This document shows, piece by piece, positions 8,121-16,578 of a stretch of 48,351 nt of DNA; positions within the stretch are counted from its first letter, which is position 1; each line of letters opens with the position of its first letter. The stretch is taken from assembly GCF_002291145.1 (NCBI RefSeq), contig NZ_NTGE01000124.1:1-48351 (forward strand). Reading direction: 5' to 3'. A program made the translations under genes and the position numbers. This DNA is from Streptomyces sp. SA15 (GTDB lineage Bacteria > Actinomycetota > Actinomycetes > Streptomycetales > Streptomycetaceae). Under the pieces are notes generated by a model. That model saw only the letters and a program-made list of their open reading frames with translations, was not told where the DNA came from and searched no databases.

Positions 8121-9765
8121 CTCCGTTTCCGGCTCCCCCAAGCTGACCCGGCGGCCCGAGTGGGTCGCCCTGGAGGATCACCGCGCCCAGTGGCACGCGC
8201 ATCTGCGGGAGCTGTTCGCGGCGGACCCCGGGCGCGCGGAGCGGTACGTGGTGCGCGTCGGCGACCTGCGCATCGACTACTCCAAGAACCTCGTCACCGA
8301 CGAGACGCTCGCCCTGCTCCAGGAACTGGCCACCGCCACCGACGTGTTCGGGCTGCGCGACGCCATGTTCGGCGGCGAGAAGATCAACACCACCGAGGGT
8401 CGCGCCGTACTGCACACCGCGCTGCGCGCCCCCTCGAACGCGGTGATCGAAGTCGACGGTGAGAACGTCGTCCCCAAGGTCCACGCGGTCCTCGACAAGA
8501 TGGCCGACTTCGCGAACCGGGTCCGCTCCGGCGAGTGGACCGGCCACACCGGCAAGCGGATCAGGAACGTCGTCAACATCGGCATCGGCGGCTCCGACCT
8601 GGGCCCGGCGATGGCGTACGAGGCGCTGCGGGCATACACCGCACGGGAGTTGACGTTCCGGTTCGTGTCCAACGTCGACGGCGCCGACCTGCACGAGGCC
8701 ATCCGGGACCTGGACCCCGCGGAGACCCTGTTCATCGTCGCGTCCAAGACCTTCACCACCATCGAGACGATCACCAACGCGACCTCGGCCCGCTCCTGGC
8801 TGCTCGCCGGCCTCGGCGGCGAGGAGAAGGCGGTCGCCCGGCACTTCGTGGCCTTGTCGACGAACGCGGAGAAGGTCACCGGGTTCGGCATCGACCCGGA
8901 CAACATGTTCGAGTTCTGGGACTGGGTCGGCGGCCGTTACTCCTTCGACTCCGCGATCGGCCTGTCCCTGATGATCGCCATCGGCCCGGACCGCTTCCTG
9001 GAGATGCTCGACGGCTTCCGCATCGTCGACGAGCACTTCCAGAACGCGTCCGCCGAGGACAACGCCCCGCTGATCCTGGGCCTGTTGGGCATCTGGTACG
9101 GCAACTTCTTCGACGCCCAGTCGCACGCGGTGCTGCCGTACAGCCATTACCTGTCGAAGTTCACGGCCTACCTCCAGCAGCTGGACATGGAGTCCAACGG
9201 CAAGTCCGTGGACCGTGACGGACGCCCCGTTCAGTGGCAGACCGGGCCCGTGGTGTGGGGCACACCCGGCACCAACGGGCAGCACGCCTACTACCAGTTG
9301 ATCCACCAGGGCACCAAGCTCATCCCTGGCGACCTGATCGGTTTCGCCCGCCCCGTCGAGGAGCTGGGCGACGAACTCAAGGCGCAGCACGACCTGTTGA
9401 TGGCCAACCTCTTCGCGCAGGGGCAGGCACTCGCCTTCGGCAAGACCGCCGACGAGGTGCGCGCGGAGGGCGTGCCCGAGGAGCAGGTGCCGCACCGCAC
9501 CTTCAAGGGCAACCACCCGACGACCACGATCCTGGCGAAGGAACTCACCCCGTCGGTCCTCGGCCAGCTCATCGCGCTCTACGAGCACAAGGTGTTCGTC
9601 CAGGGCGCCGTCTGGAACATCGACTCCTTCGACCAGTGGGGCGTGGAGCTCGGCAAGGTCCTCGCCAAGCGGGTCGAGCCCGCGCTGACCGAGGGTGCCG
9701 ACGTGCCCGGCCTCGACCCGTCCACCGCCGCCCTCGTGGCTGCGTACCGCGCTCTTGGGAAGTGA
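8113..9765 (+). CDS. pgi: Glucose-6-phosphate isomerase
   Basis: 550 residues, the usual full length. It interconverts glucose 6-phosphate and fructose 6-phosphate, linking glycolysis to the pentose phosphate pathway. Motifs include NIGIGGSDLGPAMAYEAL (SIS phosphate site), FIVASKTFTTIETITNA, the active-site stretch YLQQLDMESNGKSVDRDG, and FDQWGVELGKVLA near the C-terminus. Co-transcription with zwf/opcA allows re-cycling of fructose 6-phosphate made by tkt and tal. Confidence 0.96.
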   Translation: MSDSVSGSPKLTRRPEWVALEDHRAQWHAHLRELFAADPGRAERYVVRVGDLRIDYSKNLVTDETLALLQELATATDVFGLRDAMFGGEKINTTEGRAVLHTALRAPSNAVIEVDGENVVPKVHAVLDKMADFANRVRSGEWTGHTGKRIRNVVNIGIGGSDLGPAMAYEALRAYTARELTFRFVSNVDGADLHEAIRDLDPAETLFIVASKTFTTIETITNATSARSWLLAGLGGEEKAVARHFVALSTNAEKVTGFGIDPDNMFEFWDWVGGRYSFDSAIGLSLMIAIGPDRFLEMLDGFRIVDEHFQNASAEDNAPLILGLLGIWYGNFFDAQSHAVLPYSHYLSKFTAYLQQLDMESNGKSVDRDGRPVQWQTGPVVWGTPGTNGQHAYYQLIHQGTKLIPGDLIGFARPVEELGDELKAQHDLLMANLFAQGQALAFGKTADEVRAEGVPEEQVPHRTFKGNHPTTTILAKELTPSVLGQLIALYEHKVFVQGAVWNIDSFDQWGVELGKVLAKRVEPALTEGADVPGLDPSTAALVAAYRALGK

Positions 9766-9771
9766 ATTGAC

Positions 9772-10653
9772 ATGCAGTTGGGACTCATCGGCCTCGGCAA
9801 GATGGGCGGCAACATGCGCGAGCGGATCCGCCGCGCCGGCCACACCGTCATCGGCTACGACCGCAACCCCGAGCTCTCCGACGTCGCCAGCCTGGCCGAG
9901 CTGGTCGACAAACTCGAAGCCCCCCGCACGATCTGGGTGATGGTCCCGGCCGGCGCCCCGACCCAGTCCGTCGTCGACGAGCTCGGCGGCCTGCTGTCGC
10001 CCGGCGACACGGTCGTCGACGGCGGCAACTCCCGCTGGACCGACGACGAGAAGCACGCCGAGGAGCTCGGCACCAAGGGCATCGGCTTCGTCGACGCGGG
10101 CGTCTCCGGCGGCGTGTGGGGCCTGCAGAACGGCTACGCCCTGATGGTCGGCGGCGACAAGGAACACGTCGACCGGCTCCAGCCGATCTTCGAGGCGCTC
10201 AAGCCGGAGGGGCCGTACGGCTACGTCCACGCCGGCAAGGTCGGCGCCGGGCACTTCTCCAAGATGGTCCACAACGGCATCGAGTACGCCATGATGCAGG
10301 CCTACGCCGAGGGCTGGGAGCTCCTGGAGAAGGTCCACTCGGTGACGGACGTGCGCGAGGTCTTCCGGTCCTGGCAGGAGGGGACGGTCATCCGCTCCTG
10401 GCTCCTCGACCTGGCCGTGAACGCCCTCGACGAGGACGAGCACCTTCAGAAGCTGCGCGGGTACGCGGAGGACTCCGGCGAGGGACGCTGGACCGTCGAG
10501 GCGGCCATCGACAACGCGGTGCCGCTGCCGGCCATCACCGCCTCCCTCTTCGCGCGGTTCGCGTCCCGCCAGGACGACTCACCGCAGATGAAGATGGTCG
10601 CGGCGCTGCGCAACCAGTTCGGCGGGCACGCCGTCGAGTCGGCGAAGGAGTAG
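9772..10653 (+). CDS. gnd: 6-phosphogluconate dehydrogenase (decarboxylating), short NAD-type
   Basis: 293 residues, so the short GntZ/YqeC class rather than the 470-residue NADP enzyme. It yields ribulose 5-phosphate and CO2. The nucleotide fold MQLGLIGLGKMGGNMRERI is followed by GYDRNPE, with an acidic residue at the end of strand 2, which predicts NAD+ rather than NADP+. Substrate and catalytic signatures FVDAGVSGGVWGLQNGY and GAGHFSKMVHNGIEYAMMQA are present. It begins 6 bp after the pgi stop. Confidence 0.93.
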   Translation: MQLGLIGLGKMGGNMRERIRRAGHTVIGYDRNPELSDVASLAELVDKLEAPRTIWVMVPAGAPTQSVVDELGGLLSPGDTVVDGGNSRWTDDEKHAEELGTKGIGFVDAGVSGGVWGLQNGYALMVGGDKEHVDRLQPIFEALKPEGPYGYVHAGKVGAGHFSKMVHNGIEYAMMQAYAEGWELLEKVHSVTDVREVFRSWQEGTVIRSWLLDLAVNALDEDEHLQKLRGYAEDSGEGRWTVEAAIDNAVPLPAITASLFARFASRQDDSPQMKMVAALRNQFGGHAVESAKE

Positions 10654-10660
10654 GCGCGCC

Positions 10661-11248
10661 GTGGGGGATCTCCTGCTGGTCCGCCACGGCGAGACGGAGT
10701 GGAGCGCGTCGGGACAGCACACCAGCTGGACCGACCTGCCCCTCACCCAGCGCGGCGAGGAACAGGCCAAGTCCCTCGTCCCGCTCCTCGCCCACCGGAC
10801 CTTCGCCCTCGCGCTGACCAGCCCGCTGGGCCGCGCGATACGCACCGCCGAACTGGCGGGCCTGACCGGGGTCGTGACCGACCCCGACCTGCACGAGTGG
10901 GACTACGGCGCCTACGAGGGCGTCACCACCGTCGACATCCACCGCACGCGCCCCGACTGGTACCTGTGGACCGACGGTGTGCCGCCCGGCCCGGACGGAC
11001 ACCCCGGCGAGTCGCCCGAGCAGGTGGGGCTGCGTGCCGACCGGGTGCTGACCCGGGTGGAGGCGGCGCTGCCCGACGGGGACGTGATCCTCGTGGCCCA
11101 CGGTCACTTCCTGCGGGTGCTGACGGCCCGTCGGCTGGGGCTGGCGCCGGCCGACGGTCGACTGTTCCAGCTCGGGACGGGAACAGTCAGTCGACTGTCT
11201 ACAGAACACGGTCGCCCGGTGATCGTGGAGTGGAACAGCCGGACGTGA
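10661..11248 (+). CDS. Histidine phosphatase family protein (phosphoglycerate-mutase-like)
   Basis: 195 residues from GTG 10661, with AAGGAG ten bases upstream. The phosphohistidine motif LVRHGETEW is at the N-terminus, and the second catalytic His is in VAHGHFLRVL near residue 150. The substrate is unknown. Placement 7 bp after gnd makes a sugar phosphatase acting on a pentose-phosphate intermediate plausible, but this is inference. It is the last gene before a strong hairpin. Confidence 0.88.
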   Translation: MGDLLLVRHGETEWSASGQHTSWTDLPLTQRGEEQAKSLVPLLAHRTFALALTSPLGRAIRTAELAGLTGVVTDPDLHEWDYGAYEGVTTVDIHRTRPDWYLWTDGVPPGPDGHPGESPEQVGLRADRVLTRVEAALPDGDVILVAHGHFLRVLTARRLGLAPADGRLFQLGTGTVSRLSTEHGRPVIVEWNSRT

Positions 11249-11256
11249 CTCATCAT

Positions 11257-11285
11257 GGCCGGGGGCGAGTTGACAGCCCCCGGCC
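11257..11285 (+). terminator. Hairpin terminator of the pentose-phosphate operon
   Basis: GGCCGGGGGC and GCCCCCGGCC form a perfect 10-bp stem around a 9-nt loop, starting 8 bp after the phosphatase stop. There is no U-tract, as is usual for Streptomyces terminators. It separates the operon from the next gene, whose start is 21 bp downstream. Confidence 0.7.
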
Positions 11286-11306
11286 ACCGCGTCAGAGTCC
11301 CCGCTG

Positions 11307-12770
11307 ATGGAGATCAACGAGCTGACGCCGGCCGAGGCGCGGGTGTGGCGGGCCTTTACCTGCGGGGAAGCTGTGGACTTCCGTACCGCCGCGGACGAGG
11401 ACTCCGCAGCGGGGGCGGACTGGGGACCTGAACGGACACTGCGCGCCTCGGTGCTGAGGTCGCTGCTGGTCAGCGCACCGCAGGAGGACGGGGAGATCGC
11501 CGCCCTCAGGGTCATGGGCGCCCGGATCACCGGCGCGCTCGACCTCACCCACGCCGTCGTCGACGCTCCGGTCCGCCTGGCCCACTGCCATTTCACCGAC
11601 CCACCCGATCTGTACGGCATCCAGCTGCGCAGACTCAGCCTGCGCGGCTCCGTGCTCCCGGCCCTGGACCTCGGCAGCGCGCGGGTCGACGGCGTGGTGC
11701 GGCTGTCGGACTGCCGGGTCCGCGGGCGGATCCAGCTCAGCGGCGCCCAGATATCCGGTGCCCTGTTCCTGGACCGCACGGAACTCACCGCGCGGGACGG
11801 CTCGCAACCCGTGCTCAAGCTCAACCAGGCGTTGATCGAGGACGACCTGCGGGCGAAGGAGCTGCGCGCCCACGGCGAGATACGGCTCAACGGCGCCACC
11901 GTCAACGGATCGGTCGATCTCAGACAAGCGCACCTCACCCACCCGGGCCAGATCGCCCTCGACGCACAGACGCTCACCGTGAACGGCGACGTCATGCTGC
12001 GGAACACCCACGTACGCGGCTGGATCGGCCTGCGCGGCGCCCGCATCACCGGCCGCCTCGACCTGTCGTACGCACGCCTGTCGAATCCCGGGGACGCCGC
12101 GCTGCGCGCAACCAGCTGCACCATCGGGGAACTCTGGCTGCGCAAGGGACCCCCACCGGACGGCTTCCTCAATCTGCGCCGCGCCCAGATCGACGTGCTG
12201 TTCCTGGAACCGGAGATGGTGCCGGACCGGATGCTGCTCAACAGCCTCGTCTACACCTCCCTCACCCCGCACGAGCCCGCCGAGCGCCGCCTGCCCATGG
12301 TGGAGTGCGACGGCGACGGCTATGTCCCGCACGCGTACGAGCAGTTGACCTCCGCCTACCGACGCATCGGCGACGACGACGCCGCCCGGCTCGTCCAGCT
12401 GGCCAAGCAGCGCCGCCACCGCGGCACGCTGCCCTGGTACGGCCGTGTGTGGGGCCACGTCCAGGACGCCACCGTCGGCTACGGGTTCCGTCCACTGCGG
12501 GCGGGCGGCTGGCTGCTGTCCCTGCTCGCCGTCGGCTCGGTCGTGTACGGCCTGCACCATCCACCACCGCTCAAGGCGTCCGAGGCCCCGCACTTCAACC
12601 CGGTGTTCTACACCCTCGACCTGCTGCTGCCGGTTATCTCCTTCGGCCAGGAGGGGGCCTTCGCCCCGCGCGGCGGGTACCAGACGCTGTCCTACGCCCT
12701 CGTCATCGCCGGCTGGATCCTGGCCACGACGGTCTTCGCCGGCGTGACCCGGACCGTCAGCCGCCAGTGA
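11307..12770 (+). CDS. Membrane-anchored beta-helix (pentapeptide-like) protein of unknown function
   Basis: 487 residues. Residues about 60-300 are a run of short repeats such as ARITGALDLTHA, SGALFLDRTEL and GRLDLSYARL, the pattern of a right-handed beta-helix. Two hydrophobic segments near residues 398-418 (AGGWLLSLLAVGSVVYGL) and 456-480 flank a loop containing DLLLPVISFGQEGAFAPRG. Homologues are often labelled membrane-associated oxidoreductase, but no redox cofactor motif is visible, so that name is not supported here. It follows the pentose-phosphate operon after a hairpin, and its 3' end overlaps the convergent qsuB gene by 14 bp. Confidence 0.75.
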   Translation: MEINELTPAEARVWRAFTCGEAVDFRTAADEDSAAGADWGPERTLRASVLRSLLVSAPQEDGEIAALRVMGARITGALDLTHAVVDAPVRLAHCHFTDPPDLYGIQLRRLSLRGSVLPALDLGSARVDGVVRLSDCRVRGRIQLSGAQISGALFLDRTELTARDGSQPVLKLNQALIEDDLRAKELRAHGEIRLNGATVNGSVDLRQAHLTHPGQIALDAQTLTVNGDVMLRNTHVRGWIGLRGARITGRLDLSYARLSNPGDAALRATSCTIGELWLRKGPPPDGFLNLRRAQIDVLFLEPEMVPDRMLLNSLVYTSLTPHEPAERRLPMVECDGDGYVPHAYEQLTSAYRRIGDDDAARLVQLAKQRRHRGTLPWYGRVWGHVQDATVGYGFRPLRAGGWLLSLLAVGSVVYGLHHPPPLKASEAPHFNPVFYTLDLLLPVISFGQEGAFAPRGGYQTLSYALVIAGWILATTVFAGVTRTVSRQ

Positions 12771-14619
12771 GCCGCTTCACCGCGTGCTGGGCCGCGAGGC
12801 GTACGGGGGCGTTCTGGGCGCCGTAGCCGCGGTAGTCGCCGTCGCGCTGGACGAGCTCGAAGAAGACGCGGCCGACGGTGCGGGTGTAGCAGTGGCGGAA
12901 CTCGCCGTGCGCGTCCCGGTCGTAGAGGATGCCGAGTTCGCGGTACGTCGCCAGCTCGCCGTCGGCGAACTCGTACCGGGCCGCCAGGTCGTCGTAGTAG
13001 TTCGCGGGGATCGGCAGCAGGCGGCCGCCGGCCGCGACGAAGCGGCGGGCCGCGGCGACCACGTCGTCGGTGGCCAGCGCGATGTGCTGGGCGTGGACGG
13101 TGTCGTCGGTCGGTGCCGGGCCGACGGTGAGGGCGATGCGCACGCTGCCGTCGGCGTTGGTGACGGCACGGCTGCGCAGCAGGCCGTAGGGGTCGGCGAC
13201 GTCCACGCTCTCCTGGGCGTCGAGGCCGAGCACGCTGCGGTGGAAGAGGGCGGCCTCGTCGAAGTGGTGCCAGGGCTGAGTGAGCGCGAGGTGGTCGATG
13301 CGGACCGGCTCCGCGGCGACGGGCAGGTGCTCTGCGTTCTTTACGTCCTCGTCCTTTACGTGCCCATCCTTTAGGTTCCCATCCTTCACGTCCTCGAAGT
13401 CCGCCCGCCAGTTTGGGAGTTCGGGGCGGTCTGTGGCGCAGAAGAACAGTTCCGTGCCGTCGGGCGCCGCCACGGCGTCCAGCGGGGCGTCCTGCGGGGC
13501 GTCCTGCGGGGCGCGGCGGCGTGGCAGGACGGGAGCCAGCATCGCCTCGGCGCGGCGGGCGGCGGCCCTCGGGTCCGGTGACTCCAGCCCGATCGCGGCG
13601 AGCCCGGTGCCGTCACGGCGTACGGCCGTCCCGGTGTTGACCAGGACACGGGCCTCGCCCCACTGCCACAGGTCGACCGGTTTGCCGCGGTGCCGTGCCG
13701 TGCGGGCGAAGCCCAGCGCGCCGAGGACCGCCGAGACGGGCTCCGCGTCGGGCGTGACCAGTTCGGCGAAGGCGATGCCCGTGGGGACCACCGGTGCGGG
13801 CGGCGCGGCCACGCCCACCGCCTCCTGGAGGACGAGGAGGGAGCGCCGGGCGTCGACGGCCGTGGGACCGGCTTCGGCCTGGCGGAAGACGTCGTTGAAG
13901 ATCTCCAGGGACAGCGGACCACCGTATCCGGTATGCAATACGCTGCGTACAAGATCCGCTATATCGAATCCGCCCTGGCCCGGGAAGCAGCGGTAGTGCC
14001 GGCTCCACTGCAGAACGTCCATCGCGAGCAGCGGGGCGTCGGCCAGCTGGAGGAAGAAGATCTTCTCGCCGGGGATGTCCTCGATGCCCTTGGGATCGGA
14101 ACCCCGGGAGAGGATGTGGAAGCTGTCGAGACAGGTGCCGAGCGCCGGATGACCGGCCGTCTCGACGATGTGCCAGGCGTGGTCGTAGGTACTGACGTGC
14201 CGGCCCCAGGCGAGCGCCTCGTACGCGACACGGATGCCGAAGTCCTGCGCCAGGTCCGCGAGTCGGCTCAGCTGCTCGGCGGCCAGCGCGTCGTCGTCCA
14301 CGGCGAGCGGGGAGACGCTGGAGCAGACCAGGACGGTATCCACGCCGAGCCTGCGCATCAGCTCGAACTTGTGCCGGGCGCGGCGCAGATTGCGGGCGAA
14401 CTCCTCTCCCGGCACCCCCTCGATGTCGCGCATCGGCTGGTAGAGGTCGATGGTGAGGCCGAGGTCGGCGCAGCGGGCGCGGATCCCCTCGGGGCCGAGG
14501 GGGCTGGCGAGCAGGTCGTTCTCGAAGATCTCGACGCCGTCGAAGCCGGCCCGGGAGGCGGCCGTGAGCTTCTCGGTGAGGGATCCGCTGAGGGAGACGG
14601 TGGCGATGGACGTACGCAC
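12757..14619 (-). CDS. qsuB: 3-dehydroshikimate dehydratase, two-domain QsuB/QuiC1 type
   Basis: 620 residues, matching QsuB-type fusions. Residues 1 to about 275 form an AP-endonuclease/xylose-isomerase-like barrel (start MRTSIATVSLSGSLTEKL, then AGFDGVEIFEND and GTCLDSFHILSRG) that dehydrates 3-dehydroshikimate to protocatechuate. The C-terminal half resembles 4-hydroxyphenylpyruvate dioxygenase with His-His-Glu metal ligands visible in RIDHLAL, AQHIALA and VFFELVQRDG. In known fusions this half has no proven HPPD activity. The linker carries two tandem repeats. It lies downstream of the QsuD-type dehydrogenase, 33 bp apart. A plain sugar-phosphate isomerase is unlikely. Confidence 0.88.
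   Translation of the reverse strand: MRTSIATVSLSGSLTEKLTAASRAGFDGVEIFENDLLASPLGPEGIRARCADLGLTIDLYQPMRDIEGVPGEEFARNLRRARHKFELMRRLGVDTVLVCSSVSPLAVDDDALAAEQLSRLADLAQDFGIRVAYEALAWGRHVSTYDHAWHIVETAGHPALGTCLDSFHILSRGSDPKGIEDIPGEKIFFLQLADAPLLAMDVLQWSRHYRCFPGQGGFDIADLVRSVLHTGYGGPLSLEIFNDVFRQAEAGPTAVDARRSLLVLQEAVGVAAPPAPVVPTGIAFAELVTPDAEPVSAVLGALGFARTARHRGKPVDLWQWGEARVLVNTGTAVRRDGTGLAAIGLESPDPRAAARRAEAMLAPVLPRRRAPQDAPQDAPLDAVAAPDGTELFFCATDRPELPNWRADFEDVKDGNLKDGHVKDEDVKNAEHLPVAAEPVRIDHLALTQPWHHFDEAALFHRSVLGLDAQESVDVADPYGLLRSRAVTNADGSVRIALTVGPAPTDDTVHAQHIALATDDVVAAARRFVAAGGRLLPIPANYYDDLAARYEFADGELATYRELGILYDRDAHGEFRHCYTRTVGRVFFELVQRDGDYRGYGAQNAPVRLAAQHAVKRLTGG
13344..13395. repeat. 15-bp in-frame tandem repeat in qsuB linker
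   Basis: About 3.5 copies of a 15-bp unit (CGTCCTCGTCCTTTA, CGTGCCCATCCTTTA, GGTTCCCATCCTTCA, CGTCCTCG), with a further partial copy just before 13344. They encode VKD-type pentapeptides (DVKDGNLKDGHVKDEDVK) in the loop between the two domains. The unit keeps frame and the stretch is locally AT-richer than its surroundings. Confidence 0.8.
13484..13512. repeat. 12-bp tandem repeat in qsuB linker
   Basis: GGGGCGTCCTGC occurs twice exactly and is followed by a third GGGGC. It encodes the QDAP repeat in PQDAPQDAPLDA. This is a second, independent in-frame expansion in the same C-terminal domain region. Confidence 0.75.
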
Positions 14620-14652
14620 GTCGGTACCTCGGTTTCTCTTCAGGTCCCTTGC

Positions 14653-15579
14653 TTACGGGATGTTCGCGACTGTTCGCGGACTACTGGTGGGCCCTACGGC
14701 CCCGTCCCCGCTCCCGGCCAGCTCGGTGAAGTCCGCGAGCATCCGGGCGCTGTCGGGTTCCCGGCCGGTGAACAGGCGGAAGGCGTCCACGGCCTGGAAG
14801 ACGGCCATGCCGCCGCCGTCGAGGGTGGCGCAGCCGAGCGCGCGGGCGGTGCGCAGCAGCTCGGTCTCCAGGGGCCGGTAGACCACCTCGGCGATCCACA
14901 GGCCGGGGTGGAGCAGTTCGGCGGGCAGGGGCAGGCCGGGGTGGGCGGCCATGCCGGTGGGGGTGGCGTGGACCAGGCCGCCGAGGCCGTCGGCACGCGC
15001 GAGCAGGTCCGGCAGCCGGTCCGGGGTGGCGGAGACCGCCCTGCCGTCCCCGAAGTGGTGGTTGAGGGAGTCGGCGAGGGCGGCGGCCCGCTCGGGCAGC
15101 GCGTCGACGACGGTGACCCGCTCGGCGCCGAGTGTGAGCGTGGCGTGCGCGACGGCCGCGCCCGCACCGCCGGCACCCAGCTGCACCACTCGCTCCAGCG
15201 GTGCGTCGGGCAGACCACGCGCGAAGGAGGCGGCGAAACCGGTGACGTCGGTGTTGTGGCCGACCGTGCTGCCGTCCTCGAAAACCACGGTGTTGACCGC
15301 ACCCAGCGCCTCGGCCTGCGGGTCGAGGGCGTCCAGGTGCCGGAGGACATGCTGCTTGCACGGGTGCGTGATGTTGAGCCCGTCGAAGCCCAGGTCGCGG
15401 GCGGCCCGTACCAGATCGCCCACCGCCTCGGGCGGGACGCCGAGGGCGGCGATGTCGATGATCCGGTACAGATAGCGCAGGCCCTGACGGTCTGCCTCCC
15501 GCTCGTGCAGCGCCGGGCTGAGCGACGGGCCGATGCCGGAACCGATCAGTCCGACGAGATACGAGTCCTTGGACAGCAC
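14653..15579 (-). CDS. qsuD: Quinate/shikimate dehydrogenase, QsuD type
   Basis: 308 residues from GTG 15579, chosen because AGGAGG lies 7 bp upstream; a GTG at 15603 would place the ribosome site inside the gene. It oxidises shikimate to 3-dehydroshikimate (or quinate to 3-dehydroquinate). Signatures are GLIGSGIGPSLSPALHE, the catalytic lysine in ITHPCKQHVL, HNTDVTGF with the catalytic Asp, and the nucleotide loop QLGAGGAGAAVAHA. The wording of these motifs follows corynebacterial catabolic QsuD rather than biosynthetic AroE. It is first in a leftward pair with qsuB. No 3-dehydroquinate dehydratase gene is nearby, so shikimate is the likelier substrate. Confidence 0.87.
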   Translation of the reverse strand: MLSKDSYLVGLIGSGIGPSLSPALHEREADRQGLRYLYRIIDIAALGVPPEAVGDLVRAARDLGFDGLNITHPCKQHVLRHLDALDPQAEALGAVNTVVFEDGSTVGHNTDVTGFAASFARGLPDAPLERVVQLGAGGAGAAVAHATLTLGAERVTVVDALPERAAALADSLNHHFGDGRAVSATPDRLPDLLARADGLGGLVHATPTGMAAHPGLPLPAELLHPGLWIAEVVYRPLETELLRTARALGCATLDGGGMAVFQAVDAFRLFTGREPDSARMLADFTELAGSGDGAVGPTSSPRTVANIP

Positions 15580-15602
15580 CGAAGGGCCTCCTGAGCGGCT
15601 CA

Positions 15603-15626
15603 CTAATGTACGAACTAGTACGTTAG
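15603..15626. promoter_or_regulatory. Candidate TetR operator 1 of the shikimate locus
   Basis: CTAATGTAC-N6-GTACGTTAG is a 9-6-9 inverted repeat with one mismatch, 24 bp long. It sits between the divergent qsuD and TetR genes, 24 bp upstream of the qsuD start. The outer CTAAY...RTTAG ends recur with identical spacing at 16488-16511 before the transporter. Confidence 0.65.
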
Positions 15627-15726
15627 CTATAGCAGCAAAGTGGATACCGAGGGAAGGGCTCTGCGGGTACCCGACGCGAGCGGGCTTCTACAATCTCGGC
15701 ACTGGCCCCTCGCCCGAAGGAACCCG

Positions 15727-16392
15727 ATGACCAGCGTCGAAGAACCGGCACGACCGAACGGGCGCATCCGCGACGCCGCCCGCACCCAGGCCGAGATTCT
15801 CGACGTGGCGACCCAGGAGTTCGCCCGGGCCGGCTACGACGGGGCCCGGGTCGACGAGATCGCCGCCCGCACCCGTACCACGAAGCGGATGATCTACTAC
15901 TACTTCGGCGGCAAGGAGCAGCTGTTCACGGCCGTGCTGGAGCGGGCGTACGCCGTGATCCGCGAGGCCGAGCAGCGGCTCGACGTCGAACACCTGGACC
16001 CGGTCGCGGCCATCCGGCGGCTGGCGGAGCTCACTTTCGACCACCATGAGCAGCACCCGGATTTCATCCGGCTGGTGAGCATCGAGAACATCCACGGCGC
16101 GGAGCACATCGCGGCCTCGGCCAAGCTGGGGAAGATCGGCTCGCCGGCCCTCGACGTGATCCGCCGGATCCTGGAGTCGGGGCAGAAGTCGGGGCTGTTC
16201 ACGGCCGACGTCGACGCCGTCGACCTGCACGCGATGATCAGTTCCTTCTGCTTCTTCCGGGTCGCCAACCGGCACACCTTCGGCGCCCTGTTCGGCCGTG
16301 ACCTGGTGGATCCCGCCCAGCGCGAGCACTACCGCGCGATGCTCGGCGACATGGTGATCGCCTACCTGACGGCGGACCGCGCGGCCGACTGA
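15727..16392 (+). CDS. TetR-family regulator of the shikimate/quinate locus
   Basis: 221 residues from ATG 15727, with GAAGGA upstream. The N-terminal TetR helix-turn-helix is clear (TQAEILDVATQEFARAGYDG, then RTTKRMIYYYFGGKEQLF). The C-terminal ligand domain has FDHHEQHPDFIRLVSIENIH, a family trait of TetR regulators of aromatic or hydroxyaromatic catabolism. It is divergent from qsuD and upstream of the MFS gene. Two matching operator-like elements lie in the adjacent control regions. Repression relieved by shikimate, 3-dehydroshikimate or protocatechuate is inferred from context only. Confidence 0.88.
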   Translation: MTSVEEPARPNGRIRDAARTQAEILDVATQEFARAGYDGARVDEIAARTRTTKRMIYYYFGGKEQLFTAVLERAYAVIREAEQRLDVEHLDPVAAIRRLAELTFDHHEQHPDFIRLVSIENIHGAEHIAASAKLGKIGSPALDVIRRILESGQKSGLFTADVDAVDLHAMISSFCFFRVANRHTFGALFGRDLVDPAQREHYRAMLGDMVIAYLTADRAAD

Positions 16393-16444
16393 GCACCCGC
16401 CCCGTACGGGTCGACCGCTCACGAAGATCCTTCGGCACGACCTC

Positions 16445-16473
16445 TTGACACCCGGGAAACGTCGGCGCAACAT
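16445..16473 (+). promoter_or_regulatory. Likely promoter of the MFS transporter
   Basis: TTGACA at 16445-16450, a 17-bp spacer, then CAACAT at 16468-16473 (3 of 6 matches to a -10). The predicted start of transcription near 16480 would place the operator-like element 16488-16511 immediately downstream, where bound repressor would block elongation or clearance. Confidence 0.5.
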
Positions 16474-16487
16474 CCCACCCACCGCTA

Positions 16488-16511
16488 CTAACTACCCAGT
16501 GGGTTAATTAG
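16488..16511. promoter_or_regulatory. Candidate TetR operator 2 of the shikimate locus
   Basis: CTAACTACCCAGTGGGTTAATTAG spans 24 bp. Its core ACCCAGTGGGT is a perfect dyad and its ends CTAAC...ATTAG match those of the element at 15603-15626. It lies 68 bp before the transporter start. Confidence 0.6.
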
Positions 16512-16578
16512 CCGAGATCCGGCACTACTCCCCTCCGCTCACTCCACTTAGGTTGGAGTTCCCCCGAAGGAGCACGCC

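Noticed and set aside
8041..10443. 800-residue reverse-strand open frame opposite pgi and gnd
   Set aside because: Antisense shadow of two clear enzymes; no motif, start or ribosome site of its own.
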